Made by a program: the position numbers and the translations under genes. The notes below the pieces were generated by a model. It ran no database searches and was not told where the DNA came from. It saw only the letters and a list, made by a program, of their open reading frames with translations. Positions 25,640 to 33,362 of a DNA stretch of 64,000 bases are shown here, in pieces. How positions within the stretch are numbered: the first letter of the stretch is position 1; every line of letters begins with the position of its first letter. The stretch covers positions 1 through 64,000 of the forward strand of contig JAUQWM010000045.1 in assembly GCA_030835125.1 (NCBI GenBank), in the 5' to 3' direction. Source of the DNA: Gemmatimonadaceae bacterium. Lineage in GTDB: Bacteria > Gemmatimonadota > Gemmatimonadetes > Gemmatimonadales > Gemmatimonadaceae.

Positions 25640-26491
25640 TCAATCGACGAATTCAACGGTGACCGGTTGGGTGATTATGCCGGCCTTGACGCCTTCGGCG
25701 AGGAGTTCCCGCACGGCCAAACGGCCGCGCTCGCCATAGTCGCGAGTCCAGTCGTTGACGTACATGCCGACGAACGTGTCCGCGTCCTGACGTGCCAGCC
25801 CCCTGGCGTACTGCATGGCGTGGTCAAGTGCCCGCTCACGATGATCTAACGCATAGTCGATACTGGCGCGAAGATGTCGCGAAATTCTGGCCATCAAGTC
25901 GGGTCCCAAGTCCTTCCTGACGACGTTTCCGCCAAGTGGCAGCGGTAGACCCTTCTTCTGGAACCACCATTCGCCGAGGTCCGCGATCAGACTGAGGCCT
26001 GTTTCTCCATAGGTGAGCTGGCCTTCGTGGATCAGGAGCCCGAAGTCCACCTGACCAGACGCGACGCTTTCCTCGATCTGGTCGAACGGAACGACGACGG
26101 CCTCGAACTCCGGGACCGCGAGTTTGAGCGCCAGATAGGCGGTGGTGAGGAGGCCGGGAACGGCGATTCGGCGACCGGCGGCGTCGGCGAGGGTGCCGGG
26201 TCGAGTGGCAACCAGCCGCGGGCCGTACCGATCCCCCATCGAGGAGCCGCTCGGCAACAGGGCGTAGCGGTCGGAGAGGTACGCGTACGCATGGATCGAG
26301 ACCGCGGTCACCTCGAGTTCACCCCGGAGGGCGCGGCGGTTCAGCGTCTCGATGTCCTGCAGCTCGTGGGAGTACGCCAGGTCGCCGGTGTCGATGAGCC
26401 CCTCGGCGAGGGCGTAGAACATGAAGGCGTCGTCCGAATCGGGACTGTGGCCCACGTGGATGGTGCGCGTCACGGCTGGGAGGGTGGTCAT
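25640..26491 (-). CDS. mqnD: 1,4-dihydroxy-6-naphthoate synthase (MqnD)
   Basis: A 283-residue periplasmic-binding-fold enzyme of the futalosine pathway to menaquinone. Family marks are IHVGHSPDSDDAFMFYAL at the N-terminus, ELQDIETLNRRALRGELEVTAVS, VDFGLLIHEGQLTYG and GLPLPLGGNVVRKDLG. MqnD cleaves cyclic dehypoxanthinyl futalosine to 1,4-dihydroxy-6-naphthoate, indicating menaquinone made without MenF/MenD. The ATG overlaps the stop of the upstream zinc-ribbon gene by one base (TGATG). Confidence 0.94.
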   Translation of the reverse strand: MTTLPAVTRTIHVGHSPDSDDAFMFYALAEGLIDTGDLAYSHELQDIETLNRRALRGELEVTAVSIHAYAYLSDRYALLPSGSSMGDRYGPRLVATRPGTLADAAGRRIAVPGLLTTAYLALKLAVPEFEAVVVPFDQIEESVASGQVDFGLLIHEGQLTYGETGLSLIADLGEWWFQKKGLPLPLGGNVVRKDLGPDLMARISRHLRASIDYALDHRERALDHAMQYARGLARQDADTFVGMYVNDWTRDYGERGRLAVRELLAEGVKAGIITQPVTVEFVD

Positions 26492-27321
26492 CAGCGCCGG
26501 CTCCGCGCGGCCGCGATCGCGTTGTCGATGTCCGCCTTGTGGCGGAGGTATTCCTCGAGGCCGCGGGCCCGCTGCGCGGGCTCGGCGGCGATGAGGCGGC
26601 GCTCGAACTCGGCCCGGCGCGTTTCGTCACCTCGTGCGGCCGCGACGGACGCCGAGAGGATCAGCCCGAGCAAGTGGTCGGGCGCCTCGCGCAGGATGCT
26701 GTCGGCCTGCGCCTGGGCGAGATCCAGGCTTCCACTGACCTCGGCGACCCGGCCATAGTCGTACCGCATGTCGAGGTCGAGCGGGCCTAACGACTCGTAG
26801 ACGCCGGTGGCCATGGAGGCGAAGAAGGCGGCACTATCGCGCTTTCCCTCCTCGGACAGGCGCATCACCCGGTCGAAGAGCCGGCTCGCCCGTTCCTGCG
26901 GGGTCATCTGGGAGATGTCGACCCCGGCAGCCCCACCGGCGCCGCCGCCCATGGGGGCTGATGGCGTCACCGGCTCCTGCCCGGCGCGTTGGGCGGCGAA
27001 GATGACCACGGCCGCGACAAAGGCGATGCCGGCGAGGATCCAGGGGAGGTTGCTCCGGGGAGCGGCCGTGGCGGCGACGGGCCTCGCAGCGGGTCGCGGT
27101 GCCCGCTGGGCCGCGGCACGGACAGCGGCGCCGGTACCAGCGCCGGCGGGGGCGCCACAGTCGTGGCAGAACTTCGCACCTGGGGTCAGGGGCGCTCCGC
27201 ACGACTGGCAGCGCGCCTCCCGAACGGCCGCCCCGCACTCCGTGCAGAAGCGCCCAACGGCGGGTTCGCCGCAGGAGGGACAGGGAATGGCCGGAGTCGG
27301 TGGTCCTTGCGATTTCGACAT
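26491..27321 (-). CDS. double zinc-ribbon, single-TM protein with TPR-like periplasmic domain
   Basis: A 276-residue protein. Residues 13-60 contain two zinc ribbons of the double zinc ribbon/DZR type (CPSCGEP, FCTECG, CQSCG, FCHDCG), then a Pro/Ala-rich linker, one membrane segment near residues 95-110 (WILAGIAFVAAVVIFAA), and an outer part with helical hairpins (FFASMATGVYESLG, QAQADSILREAPDHLLG) resembling TPR repeats. The function is unknown. Ribbons inside the cell and repeats outside suggest signal or complex assembly. It is coupled to mqnD. Confidence 0.7.
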   Translation of the reverse strand: MSKSQGPPTPAIPCPSCGEPAVGRFCTECGAAVREARCQSCGAPLTPGAKFCHDCGAPAGAGTGAAVRAAAQRAPRPAARPVAATAAPRSNLPWILAGIAFVAAVVIFAAQRAGQEPVTPSAPMGGGAGGAAGVDISQMTPQERASRLFDRVMRLSEEGKRDSAAFFASMATGVYESLGPLDLDMRYDYGRVAEVSGSLDLAQAQADSILREAPDHLLGLILSASVAAARGDETRRAEFERRLIAAEPAQRARGLEEYLRHKADIDNAIAAARSRR

Positions 27322-27494
27322 TGGAGGCAGGGGGTCGGTGCGGGCAGCCCAAGTATAGCGACGGTTCCCCTCGGTGGACGCCGGGCACAGTGGTTGAGCA
27401 GGGGGGCGCCGTGCCCTATGCTACCTGCCCGCGCCAACGCGGTCCGCGTGCATCCCCTGCACCGGCCGCGACCCGCCCCCTCCCGGACCACGCG

Positions 27495-28841
27495 TTGTCG
27501 TCGTCGCCCTTCACCGGTGTCTCCCGCCAGGAACTGCTGGCCCTGATGACCGCCCAGAACGTGCGGTTCCTCCGGCTGCAGTTCACGGACATCCTGGGGG
27601 TCAACAAGAACGTCGAGATTCCGCGATCGCAGTTCGAGAAGGCGCTCGCGGGGGACATCATGTTCGACGGCTCGTCGATCGAGGGTTTCGTCCGGATCGA
27701 GGAGTCGGACATGCTCCTGTCGCCGGACCTTTCGACGTTCCGCATCTTCCCGTGGGGGGACGCCGGCAGTCGCGTTGCCCGGCTCATCTGCGACATCAAC
27801 CGCCCGGACGGAACGCCCTTCGACGGCGATCCGCGCGGCGTGCTGAAGCGCCAGATCGCGAAGGCGGCCGGGCACGGCTTCACGATGAACGCGGGGATGG
27901 AGGCCGAGTTCTTCGTCTTCAAGCCGGGGGAGCGCGGCGAACCGACGACCGTCACCCACGATGTCGGCGGCTATTTCGACCTGGCGCCCGCCGACCTGGG
28001 AGAAGATGCGCGCCGCGCGATCGTCGACGCGCTGGAACAGATGGGATTCGAGGTCGAGGCGGCGCACCACGAGGTCGCGCATGGCCAGCACGAGATCGAC
28101 TTCCGCTACGCCGACGCGCTGACGACGGCGGACAACATCACGACGTTCCGCTTCGTCGTGAAGTACGTGGCGCAGCAGTTCGGCCTGCTGGCGTCGTTCA
28201 TGCCCAAGCCGATCTTCGGGCAGAACGGCAGCGGCATGCACACGCACCAGTCGCTCTTCCGCGAAGGCCGCAACGCGTTCTGGCAGCAGGGGGCGCAGTG
28301 GGAGCTGAGCGAGGTCGCGCTGCACTACATCGGGGGACTCCTGCGGCACGCGCGCGGGTTCTGCGCGATCACCAACCCGCTGGTGAATTCGTACAAGCGC
28401 CTGGTGCCGGGGTACGAGGCGCCGGTGAACGTGGCCTGGTCGATGCGCAACCGTTCGCCGCTGATCCGCGTGCCGGAGCGGCGCGGCGCAGGGACACGGG
28501 TCGAGGTCCGGATGCCGGATCCGTCGGCCAACCCGTACCTGGCGCTGTCGGTGATGCTGGCGTCCGGGCTGGATGGCATCGCGACGAAGGCGGATTACCG
28601 GGAACCGGTGGACACGAACATCTTCGAGATGTCGCACCGGGAGAAGCGCCGCCTCCGGATCGATGACCTGCCGCACGACCTCAACGAGGCCTGTGACGAG
28701 CTGGAGAAGGACGAGGTGATCCTCGATGCGTTAGGCGGACACGTGTCGCGCCACTTCCTCAGCGCCAAGCGGTCCGAGTGGAGGGAATACATCACGCAGG
28801 TGACGCAGTGGGAGCTGGAGAATTATCTCCTCAAGTACTGA
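27495..28841 (+). CDS. glnA: glutamine synthetase type I (GlnA)
   Basis: A 448-residue GSI of the shorter alpha type found in Bacillus. Motifs are FTDILGVNKNVEIPRSQ, MFDGSSIEGFVRIEESDM, GMEAEFFVF (metal Glu), NGSGMHTHQSLF (His) and NPLVNSYKRLVPGYEAP. It makes glutamine from glutamate and ammonia with ATP. The TTG at 27495 is the only start that gives the family N-terminus; the frame is open upstream without family character. The adenylylation-type insertion of the beta class is absent, so control by feedback or a repressor is more likely. A TTA codon lies in CGTTAGG (28729). Confidence 0.95.
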   Translation: MSSSPFTGVSRQELLALMTAQNVRFLRLQFTDILGVNKNVEIPRSQFEKALAGDIMFDGSSIEGFVRIEESDMLLSPDLSTFRIFPWGDAGSRVARLICDINRPDGTPFDGDPRGVLKRQIAKAAGHGFTMNAGMEAEFFVFKPGERGEPTTVTHDVGGYFDLAPADLGEDARRAIVDALEQMGFEVEAAHHEVAHGQHEIDFRYADALTTADNITTFRFVVKYVAQQFGLLASFMPKPIFGQNGSGMHTHQSLFREGRNAFWQQGAQWELSEVALHYIGGLLRHARGFCAITNPLVNSYKRLVPGYEAPVNVAWSMRNRSPLIRVPERRGAGTRVEVRMPDPSANPYLALSVMLASGLDGIATKADYREPVDTNIFEMSHREKRRLRIDDLPHDLNEACDELEKDEVILDALGGHVSRHFLSAKRSEWREYITQVTQWELENYLLKY

Positions 28842-28968
28842 ACGGGCTGCGTGCTGATTGCTGGTTGCTGGGGCAGCTTGCACCAGCTGGGGCTGGGTGT
28901 TGAGGCTGGTGCTGGTGCTAGGGCTGGTGCTAGGGCTGGTGCTGGTGCTGGGCACTAACCTCTCCGGA
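28842..28968. repeat. low-complexity GCTGGT region starting with heptamers
   Basis: The 127 bp between glnA and the next start are repetitive. Three heptamers GCTGATT, GCTGGTT, GCTGGGG occupy 28853-28873, then after a short unique part, GCTGGT and AGGGCTGGTGCT units repeat in 6- and 12-bp steps from about 28897 to 28951. Read through, the repeat would encode Leu/Val/Gly, but this is not thought to be translated. Confidence 0.75.
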
Positions 28969-29922
28969 ATGACATCGGTCGCAGCTCTCATCGAAGACGC
29001 GGAACGTCGCCTCCGGCCGCACGTGCGCGAGACGATGCTGGTTCCTTCGCTTGCCCTGGGCGAGGCCACGGGCGCCGAGGTCTGGCTCAAGTGCGAGAAC
29101 CTGCAGGTCACCGGCTCCTTCAAGGTCCGGGGAGCCACGAACTGCCTCCTCTCCCTGCCTGACGAGCGCCGGCACCGGGGCGTGATCGCGGCTTCGTCCG
29201 GGAACCACGGTATTGCCGTGGCGCACGCCGGCCGGGCACTCGGCATCCCGGTCACGGTCTACGTACCCGAGGGTGCCTCGCCGGTGAAGATCGCGGCCAT
29301 GCACCGGCTGGGGGCCACGGTCGTTGCCTTCGGGACCGACGGTCTCGACACCGAGATCGAGGCGCGCCGTCATGCCGAGGCTGGGGGCCGCGCCTACGTG
29401 TCCCCGTACAACGACCTGGCCGTGGTGGCCGGACAGGGGACGATCGGCGTGGAACTGTTGCGCCAGGCACCGGAACTCGACGTCGTCGTGGTGGCCGTGG
29501 GCGGGGGCGGATTGATCGGGGGGATCGCTGCGATCCTCAAGCAGCGCCGCCCCGGCATCCATGTCGTCGGCGCGCAGCCCGCCAACTCCCGCGTCATGGC
29601 GGACTCGGTGCGCGCCGGACGCGTCCTCGACCTGCCGTCGCTACCCACGCTGTCGGACGGCACCGCCGGGGGCGTCGAGCAGGACACGCTGACGTTCGCC
29701 ATGTGCCGCGATCTGGTCGACGAGTGGATCATCGTCGACGAGGCCGCCATCGGGCGCGCGATGCGACACGCAATCGAGGTGGAGCACCTGCTGATCGAGG
29801 GCGCGGCCGGCGTCGCGCTGGCCGCGCTCGAGGTGCACCGGGCCACGATCCGCGGGGCACGGGTGGTCGTCGTGCTTTGCGGGGCCAATGTCAGCGCGGA
29901 GACGCTGAGGCGGGTGGTGTGA
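28969..29922 (+). CDS. threonine dehydratase-like PLP enzyme
   Basis: A 317-residue fold-type II PLP enzyme of the threonine ammonia-lyase/serine racemase group: PLP Lys52 in TGSFKVRGA, SSGNHGIAVAHA, the phosphate-binding VAVGGGGLIGGIAA and a C-terminal VVLCGANVS. No ACT regulatory domain, so it is the short catabolic form. Possible substrates are threonine or serine. It lies between the two glutamine synthetases. ATG at 28969 follows the repeat region with weak CTCCGGA before it. A 7-bp tandem array begins directly after its stop. Confidence 0.85.
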   Translation: MTSVAALIEDAERRLRPHVRETMLVPSLALGEATGAEVWLKCENLQVTGSFKVRGATNCLLSLPDERRHRGVIAASSGNHGIAVAHAGRALGIPVTVYVPEGASPVKIAAMHRLGATVVAFGTDGLDTEIEARRHAEAGGRAYVSPYNDLAVVAGQGTIGVELLRQAPELDVVVVAVGGGGLIGGIAAILKQRRPGIHVVGAQPANSRVMADSVRAGRVLDLPSLPTLSDGTAGGVEQDTLTFAMCRDLVDEWIIVDEAAIGRAMRHAIEVEHLLIEGAAGVALAALEVHRATIRGARVVVVLCGANVSAETLRRVV

Positions 29923-30013
29923 CATCAGGCATCAGGCATCAGGCATCGGGCATCGGGCATCGGGCATCGGGCATCGGGCATCGGGCATCGGGCATCAGGC
30001 ATCGGGCATCAGG
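29923..30013 (+). repeat. tandem heptamer array, 13 copies of CATCRGG
   Basis: Thirteen perfect 7-bp units (three CATCAGG, seven CATCGGG, then CATCAGG, CATCGGG, CATCAGG) start on the first base after the TGA stop at 29920-29922. The same unit recurs, in opposed arms, at 56792-56868. It is not a CRISPR array: there are no spacers. Confidence 0.95.
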
Positions 30014-30070
30014 GGCAGGCGACACCACGGGGCAGGTGGCAGGGAGGTGACAGGCTGGGCGGACGCAGTG

Positions 30071-30094
30071 AGGGCCCGGCGTTCACCGGGCCCT
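30071..30094. terminator. GC-rich hairpin between convergent genes
   Basis: AGGGCCCGG (30071-30079) and CCGGGCCCT (30086-30094) form a 9-bp stem with a 6-nt loop, about 50 bp beyond the glnN stop. No T-run. It can serve both convergent genes. Confidence 0.55.
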
Positions 30095-30145
30095 CATGCG
30101 TACAGACAGGACCTCATTGCGTGGCGCTGACCCTGCTGCGGCGCC

Positions 30146-32383
30146 TCACACGGGGAAGAGCATCTCGCGGTACTTCGGCAGCGGCCACGCATCGTCGGCC
30201 ACCAGCAGTTCCAGCGCGTCGCACGCGGCGCGCACGTCGGCCATGATATCCGCCCCTTCCTTCGTGAGCAGCATGGCCGCCTTCGTCGGCGCCTCGTGCA
30301 GGTTTTCGGCACGATCGCGCAGCTTCACCATCGCCTCGCGCTTCGCCTTGAGCTGCTTCGCCAGCTTCCCGACCTCGTTGGCACGATCGACCTGCGGAAT
30401 CTCGGTGATGCCTGCCGCCTTCGCCTGGGCGGCACTGGCGGCGAGGGATCCGGCGTATTCGTAGGCCGCCGGCAGGACGAGCGTGTCCACCATCTCGGTG
30501 AGCGTGTGCATCTCGATGAGCATGTCCTTGATGTAGCGCTCGATCCGGACATGGTACCTCGACTCCAGCTCGGGCTCGGTCAGGACGCCCATGCCCACCA
30601 GGACCGCGTGGGCCTTCTTCGTGGTGAGCTCGGCGAGACCCTCGGGAGCGCGCCGCAGGTTCGGCAGCCCGCGCTTCGCGGCCTCCTTCACCCACTCCTC
30701 CGAGTAGTTGTTGCCCTCGAAGCGGATGGGCGTGGTTTCGCGGAATACCTTCCGCACGACTTTCATCACGGCGTCGTCGACGTTCTTCGTCTTCTTGCGC
30801 TCGGCGCGGATCTGCGCGATGACGTCCTCGATGGCGGCGGCGACGGCCGCATTCAGCAGCGTGACCGGCCAGGCGATCGACTGTCCGCCGCCAACGGCAC
30901 GGAACTCGAACTTGTTGCCCGTGAAGGCGAACGGCGACGTCCGGTTGCGATCGGTGTTGTCCTTCTCGATCTCGGGGAGCTTGGCCACGCCGAGCTTGAT
31001 CAGCTGCTCCTCGGCCCCGGCGCTCGCTGCCTTGCCCTTGATGATGTCCTCGATGAGCCGAGTGAGCATGGCGCCCATGAAGACGGAGATGATGGCCGGG
31101 GGCGCCTCATTGGCGCCGAGCCGGTGCTCGTTGCCCGACGTGGAAATGCCCGCGCGCAGCAGGCCGGCGCACTCGTGTACACCCTTGAGGACCGCGGCCA
31201 GGAACACCAGGAATCGCACGTTCTGGTGGGGCGTGCGTCCCGGCTTGAGCAGGTTCATCCCGTCGAGCGCGTTGTCGGACGCGATCGCCATGGACCAGTT
31301 GCAGTGCTTGCCCGAGCCATTGATGCCCGCGAACGGTTTCTCGTGCACGATGGCCTGCATTCCGTGGCGCAGCGCGACGCGCCGCAGGACGGCCATGACG
31401 AGCTGGTTGTGGTCCACGCCCAGGTCCGTCTCCTCGAAGACCGGCGCCATCTCGAACTGCGATGGCGCGACCTCGTTATGCCTGGTGACGATCGGTACGC
31501 CCAGCTTGTAGAGCTCGTGCTCCACCTCGGCGATGCACGCCTGCGTGCGTTCGGGGATGCCGCCGAAGTAGTGGTCCTCGAGCTGCTGGCCACGTGGCGG
31601 CGGGGCACCGATCAGCGTGCGGTTCGCCATGACCAGGTCGGGGCGCATCGCGAAGTGGGCGCGGTCGATCAGGAAGTACTCCTGCTCGGGTCCCAGGGTG
31701 GTGTAGACGCGGTAGACACCCTTGTCGCCAAGGATCTCCAGCAGCTCCATCGCCTTCGCCGACAGCACGTCGGAGCTGCGGAGGAGCGGCGTCATTTCAT
31801 CGAGCGCCTCGCCGTTGTAGCCGATGAAGACCGAGGGCACGCAGAGCGTGCGTGACCCGCCGGACTCGAAGACGAACACCGGGCTCGCCGGATTCCAGGC
31901 CGTGTAGCCGCGCGCCTCCCACGTGGCGCGCAGCCCGCCTGACGGGAAGCTCGACGCGTCGGGTTCGCTCTGGATCAGCTGCGCGGCGGAAAACTGCTCG
32001 ATCGGCTGGCCGTTCTCGTCGAAGGTCAGGAACGCGTCGTGCTTCTCCGCGGTCAGCCCGGTCTGCGGGAGGAACCAGTGGGTGAAGTGCGTCGCGCCGC
32101 GCGACATCGCCCATTCCTTGATGGCCTGCGCCACGGTCGGCGCGATGTCGATGTCGAGTTTCTTCCCGTGCCGGATGGCGCTGACGAGCTTCTCGTAGGC
32201 ATGCCTCGGCAGCTTCGCGCGCATCTGCCTGACGCCGAAGGTGTTGATGCCGAAGTAGTCGGAGATGGACGCGGAGGTGCCGTTGGAGGACGCCGACGGA
32301 CCGTGGGGCCTGGCCGTGCTGGCGGCGATGGCACCGAGGACAGCCTTACGCGACGAGAGGGAGGAGGGAGCGTCGGAGCTCAT
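30146..32383 (-). CDS. glnN: glutamine synthetase type III (GlnN)
   Basis: A 745-residue GSIII, much longer than GSI and typical of Bacteroidota, cyanobacteria and relatives. Family blocks are YFGINTFGVRQMRAKLP, THWFLPQTGLTAEKHDAF, GGLRATWEARGYTAWN, GPEQEYFLIDR, NGSGKHCNWSM and TSPFAFTGNKFEFR, with a long helical C-terminal region. It makes glutamine, probably under nitrogen limitation (family knowledge). ATG at 32383 follows a leader of at least 60 nt. A type I enzyme lies 1.3 kb away on the other strand. Confidence 0.95.
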   Translation of the reverse strand: MSSDAPSSLSSRKAVLGAIAASTARPHGPSASSNGTSASISDYFGINTFGVRQMRAKLPRHAYEKLVSAIRHGKKLDIDIAPTVAQAIKEWAMSRGATHFTHWFLPQTGLTAEKHDAFLTFDENGQPIEQFSAAQLIQSEPDASSFPSGGLRATWEARGYTAWNPASPVFVFESGGSRTLCVPSVFIGYNGEALDEMTPLLRSSDVLSAKAMELLEILGDKGVYRVYTTLGPEQEYFLIDRAHFAMRPDLVMANRTLIGAPPPRGQQLEDHYFGGIPERTQACIAEVEHELYKLGVPIVTRHNEVAPSQFEMAPVFEETDLGVDHNQLVMAVLRRVALRHGMQAIVHEKPFAGINGSGKHCNWSMAIASDNALDGMNLLKPGRTPHQNVRFLVFLAAVLKGVHECAGLLRAGISTSGNEHRLGANEAPPAIISVFMGAMLTRLIEDIIKGKAASAGAEEQLIKLGVAKLPEIEKDNTDRNRTSPFAFTGNKFEFRAVGGGQSIAWPVTLLNAAVAAAIEDVIAQIRAERKKTKNVDDAVMKVVRKVFRETTPIRFEGNNYSEEWVKEAAKRGLPNLRRAPEGLAELTTKKAHAVLVGMGVLTEPELESRYHVRIERYIKDMLIEMHTLTEMVDTLVLPAAYEYAGSLAASAAQAKAAGITEIPQVDRANEVGKLAKQLKAKREAMVKLRDRAENLHEAPTKAAMLLTKEGADIMADVRAACDALELLVADDAWPLPKYREMLFPV

Positions 32384-32534
32384 GCTGGGAGCCGGGGGAA
32401 GCGGGTGAGTGCGGCGGAGCTGTCAGGAAGCGCGAAATAAACACTGCAATTGTCAAATGCGCAATAATTCTCGCCAACTTTGCACATTTCATTCATGAAA
32501 CACAAAGTTTGTGCGTCGTAGAGTGCTTTCTTGT
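32384..32534 (-). promoter_or_regulatory. AT-rich glnN upstream region
   Basis: This 151-bp gap is far richer in A and T than its surroundings. On the minus strand TTGGCG, a 17-bp spacer and GACAAT (32482-32454) form a possible promoter. An imperfect palindrome TTTCATGAATGAAA (32491-32504) lies upstream and could bind a nitrogen regulator. The site does not match the TnrA/GlnR consensus. Confidence 0.4.
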
Positions 32535-33170
32535 CTATCTTCGCTGTTCCGATCGCCAAACGAAGTACGAATTGGCCATTACGGAAACGACCAGTACGAC
32601 TGTGCCACCAACAAGGACGCGGATCCACTCGGACCTGCCGAGCACGCCGGTCAGGACGAGGGCGAGACCGAGGCCGCCCATCACCCATCCTCCCAGTCGG
32701 TGGGTGCGCAGCCACGCGGTCTCGCTGCTGAGTGTCCATGGTGTCCTGATCCCGAAGAAGAAGTTCGAGCGGAATCGCGGCAGGAGGTTGCCAAGAACGA
32801 TGAAAAGGGCGCCGATCAGGATGGGCGCGGCGCGATGCACCTCGATTGGCCATCCGAGTGCGGTGCCCAGAATGCTGACGTGCAACGCGCACATGACGGC
32901 AACGACCGCCAGCATGAGGGCTTCGTAGCTTCCCCGGAACTTCTCGATGTTGGCCTGGCGGGGATCGAGTTTCGGCAGCACGAGCATCAGACCCCACATC
33001 CCGAGCACCACCAGCGGAAGCAGGAACGCGCCCATGAATCGCGAACCGTACCCGTCGGGCTCGCCGGCGGCGTTCCAGTGGGTCACCATCCGCTCCGGAA
33101 GCCGGTCAAAGACCGCGGCCGTGAACACAAGGGTCCCGACGATGACGATGAGGGGAAGCCACTTACGCAT
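32535..33170 (-). CDS. SdpI/DUF1648 family membrane protein
   Basis: A 211-residue protein with six predicted membrane segments. The N-terminal DUF1648 motif (FDRLPERMVTHWNAAGEPDGYGSR) and the SdpI-type block LGNLLPRFRSNFFFGIRTPWTLSSE are both present. SdpI in Bacillus gives immunity to the SdpC toxin and signals to its regulator; most homologues are uncharacterised. ATG is preceded by CGGAGGA. No sdpC or regulator gene is adjacent. Confidence 0.85.
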   Translation of the reverse strand: MRKWLPLIVIVGTLVFTAAVFDRLPERMVTHWNAAGEPDGYGSRFMGAFLLPLVVLGMWGLMLVLPKLDPRQANIEKFRGSYEALMLAVVAVMCALHVSILGTALGWPIEVHRAAPILIGALFIVLGNLLPRFRSNFFFGIRTPWTLSSETAWLRTHRLGGWVMGGLGLALVLTGVLGRSEWIRVLVGGTVVLVVSVMANSYFVWRSEQRR

Positions 33171-33204
33171 TGGTCCTCCGGGTTCTCGGCCAATTACCGG
33201 CGGC

Positions 33205-33250
33205 TCGTCCCCGGACGCAACCCTGCCTCGTCTCCGGACGCAACCCTAAC
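33205..33250 (+). repeat. two tandem copies of a 23-bp repeat
   Basis: The unit TCGTCYCCGGACGCAACCCT plus three bases occurs at 33205-33227 and 33228-33250 with two or three differences. It lies in the 192-bp gap between divergent genes, which otherwise shows no gene. The second copy ends in CCTAACG. Confidence 0.8.
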
Positions 33251-33362
33251 GACGGCCCCATGGCCGGCCTGAGCCCGTCGCCCGCGATTGACGGAGCTCG
33301 ACGCACCGGACGAACTTGAGTGGTCGCGGCGATGGAGGCCCGACCCTCACCCCGGACTCACC

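Noticed and set aside
28858-28968. In-frame N-terminal extension of the threonine dehydratase-like protein
   Set aside because: It would be a Leu/Val/Gly repeat produced by the GCTGGT low-complexity DNA; the family starts at ATG 28969.
29923-30013. Repeat array as a CRISPR
   Set aside because: Units are 7 bp and contiguous; there are no spacers and no cas genes.
32465-32482. Sigma-54 promoter (TTGGCG-N-ATTGC) upstream of glnN
   Set aside because: The GG to GC spacing is 11 bp, not the required 10, and the -24 element is poor.
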